DNA of 6,200 nt from Deltaproteobacteria bacterium (GTDB lineage Bacteria; Desulfobacterota; Desulfobacteria; Desulfobacterales; SURF-7), in the NCBI GenBank assembly GCA_019307665.1, contig JAFDJC010000192.1, positions 1-6,200 on the forward strand, given 5' to 3'. Below the pieces are notes generated by a model, which was given only the letters and a program-made list of their open reading frames with translations, had not been told where the DNA came from and made no database searches. Made by a program: the position numbers and the translations under genes. Positions 4,644-6,200 of the stretch are shown piece by piece (the first letter of the stretch is position 1; every line of letters begins with the position of its first letter).

Positions 4644-6200
4644 CTAATTCAGCCCATAATTTGTTAGTTTTCTGAAAAGGGTCCGCCGTGAAATACCGAG
4701 CTCCAAGGCTGTTTTTTCTTTGTGCCACCGATTTTTTTCCAGGGCTTTTATAATAATACTTTTTTCGAAGTCTTCTACAGAGGCAAATAGGTCTTTATTT
4801 TCATCCTCTAAAATATCACTGGGCGCTTTGTCTCTTTTCGGAATAGAATCGGAAGCCAAATCTATGAAATCAAGACTTCCGACGCCGATGAACCTTCGAA
4901 GCATATTTTGAAGTTCCCGTACATTTCCCGGCCAATTATATTCGTAAAGGGTTTCCATTATTTCCTCTGGAATTGAGGTTATTTCACCGTCGCTCAATGA
5001 TTGAAGAAAGTGGTTTACCAATAAAGGAATGTCCTCTTTTCTGTCCCTTAAGGGCGGTAAATGGATTGGGATAACGTGAATCCTGTAAAAGAAATCCCGT
5101 CGTGTTTGACCCATATTGACCATTTGTTTAAGATCTTTGTGCGTAGCCGCAATAATACGAAAGTCAGACTTTTTGACCTTATTGCTTCCTACCGGTGTAT
5201 ACCCTCCGTCTTCAATGGCACGAAGTAGTTTTACCTGCATGTTCAGGCTTAAATCACCAATTTCATCGAGAAAAAGACTCCCGCCATCGGCAATGTCCAA
5301 ATACCCATGCGTATCCATTGTGGCGCCGGTGAACGCCCCCTTCTTATGCCCAAAGAATTCTCTTTCAATGAGAGATTCAGGAATTGCACCGCTATTCACC
5401 GGTACGAACTCACCATTGAGGCGTTCACTCATATTGTGGATTTCTTTTGCAACAAGTTCCTTCCCTGTTCCGGTCTCTCCGTAGATAATGATATTATCCT
5501 TTGTGTCGGCAGCCTTTAAGATGAGATCATAGACCTCCTGCATGACCTGACTTTTTCCAATTATCCTACCAAATCGATACTGGCCTTTGATGGAATACCG
5601 TAACTTCTTGTTTTCTTTTCTGAGATGTTCTGCCTCCTCCTGGATCGCAATTTCCTGAAGCTTTGTTTTGGTGACATCCCGTAGGGTTGTGAGAATTGCG
5701 GGTTCTCCTTCCCACATAATAACACTGTTATGAGCCTCAACCCAAAGATCCTTTCCATCTGATGTGGCAGTTTGAAGCTGAGAAACACTTTCAACAGATT
5801 GCCCCTGTTCAAGGGCTTTTTTGTACTCTCCGACGCTCTGTTTAACTTCCATGGAGATTAAATCGACAACCTTTTTAACCAAAGGATTGTCTGAACTGTC
5901 ATAACCGAATATTCCGGCAAAGGCCTGATTTGCAAATATCAGCGTCTTATTCTGAATGAGAATAACACCATCCGCTACATTTTCCGCAAGTTTACGATAT
6001 CTCCCTTCACTTGCACGCAGTTCCTTCTCTGCTTTTATTCTCCTCGTAATATCCTGAAGGGTTTCAATGGCCCCAATCATTTTGCCATCCTTATCAAAGA
6101 TTGGAGCTGCAAGGAAAAACACATGACGAGGTTTACCCCCCAGGTTCTGGAAAAAATCTGTGGCCTCCCAGGCCTGGGGAATAATCTCTGATCTTATCGC
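4644..6200 (-). CDS. Sigma-54-dependent transcriptional activator, PAS-PAS-AAA+-Fis (5' end beyond window)
   Basis: The last 518 residues are present and the frame is open to the right edge. Numbering from the edge, residues 1-50 are the end of a PAS domain ('FFLAAPIFDKDGKMIGAIETLQDIT'), a second PAS domain spans about 63-180, and a short coiled linker follows. The AAA+ domain (about 207-440) has Walker A 'GETGTGKE' (241-248), the sigma-54-contacting 'GAFTGA' (288-293), Walker B 'LFLDEIGD' (D312, E313), 'LPPLRDRKEDI' and sensor II 'WPGNVREL' (423-430). A Fis-type HTH (about 488-515, 'TALELGISRRTLFRKL') ends the protein. All motifs needed to remodel sigma-54 RNA polymerase are intact. A GTG at 6122 is in frame but falls inside the first PAS domain, so it is not the start. 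The gene lies directly upstream of, and in the same direction as, the sigma-54 promoter at 4372-4387, which it probably activates. The signal sensed by the PAS domains is unknown. Confidence 0.95.
   Translation of the reverse strand, partial: AIRSEIIPQAWEATDFFQNLGGKPRHVFFLAAPIFDKDGKMIGAIETLQDITRRIKAEKELRASEGRYRKLAENVADGVILIQNKTLIFANQAFAGIFGYDSSDNPLVKKVVDLISMEVKQSVGEYKKALEQGQSVESVSQLQTATSDGKDLWVEAHNSVIMWEGEPAILTTLRDVTKTKLQEIAIQEEAEHLRKENKKLRYSIKGQYRFGRIIGKSQVMQEVYDLILKAADTKDNIIIYGETGTGKELVAKEIHNMSERLNGEFVPVNSGAIPESLIEREFFGHKKGAFTGATMDTHGYLDIADGGSLFLDEIGDLSLNMQVKLLRAIEDGGYTPVGSNKVKKSDFRIIAATHKDLKQMVNMGQTRRDFFYRIHVIPIHLPPLRDRKEDIPLLVNHFLQSLSDGEITSIPEEIMETLYEYNWPGNVRELQNMLRRFIGVGSLDFIDLASDSIPKRDKAPSDILEDENKDLFASVEDFEKSIIIKALEKNRWHKEKTALELGISRRTLFRKLTNYGLN

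Noticed and set aside
6120..6122. GTG at 6122 as the start of the sigma-54 activator.
   Set aside because: It falls within a PAS domain whose conserved residues continue upstream in frame to the window edge, so the gene is cut by the edge rather than starting here.

Overview
The window looks like part of a strictly anaerobic Desulfobacterota genome, most likely a Desulfobacteraceae-type sulfate reducer. This rests on three gene styles that I associate with that group: an acetyl-CoA hydrolase/transferase fused to a GNAT domain, a PAS protein ending in the 'GLIPICSxCKKIRDDKGYW' cysteine domain, and a PAS-AAA-Fis sigma-54 activator. The taxonomic call is inference; there is no rRNA or other marker here.

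All four genes lie on the minus strand, so transcription runs right to left. From the right edge: (i) the C-terminal 518 residues of a sigma-54 enhancer-binding protein (4644-6200, N-terminus outside the window) with two PAS domains, an intact AAA+ module and a Fis-type HTH; (ii) a 318-bp intergenic region with a well-matched -24/-12 promoter (4372-4387) and upstream dyads and repeats (4476-4573) that could be activator sites; (iii) a 579-codon gene (2586-4325) encoding an N-terminal response-regulator receiver domain, an internal Sec-type signal peptide, a short coiled coil and a DcaP-like outer-membrane beta-barrel; (iv) a 219-residue PAS protein with a CxxC...CxxC C-terminal domain (1833-2492); (v) an acetyl-CoA hydrolase/transferase-GNAT fusion (1-1794, C-terminus outside the window). 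Gaps of 93 and 38 nt without a convincing terminator suggest that (iii)-(v) form one operon.

A working model is that the PAS-sensing activator switches on the sigma-54 promoter, producing the receiver-porin, a small sensor protein with a closely related PAS domain, and a CoA-transferase-like enzyme. A DcaP-type porin and a CoA-transferase-family protein together suggest uptake and handling of an organic acid, but the substrate cannot be read from sequence. The most unusual item is the receiver-porin fusion: a cytoplasmic signalling domain and an outer-membrane channel in one open frame, joined by a linker rich in A-runs and containing what looks like a cleavable signal peptide. A second oddity is that the CoA-transferase has Gln where the family's catalytic Glu is expected.
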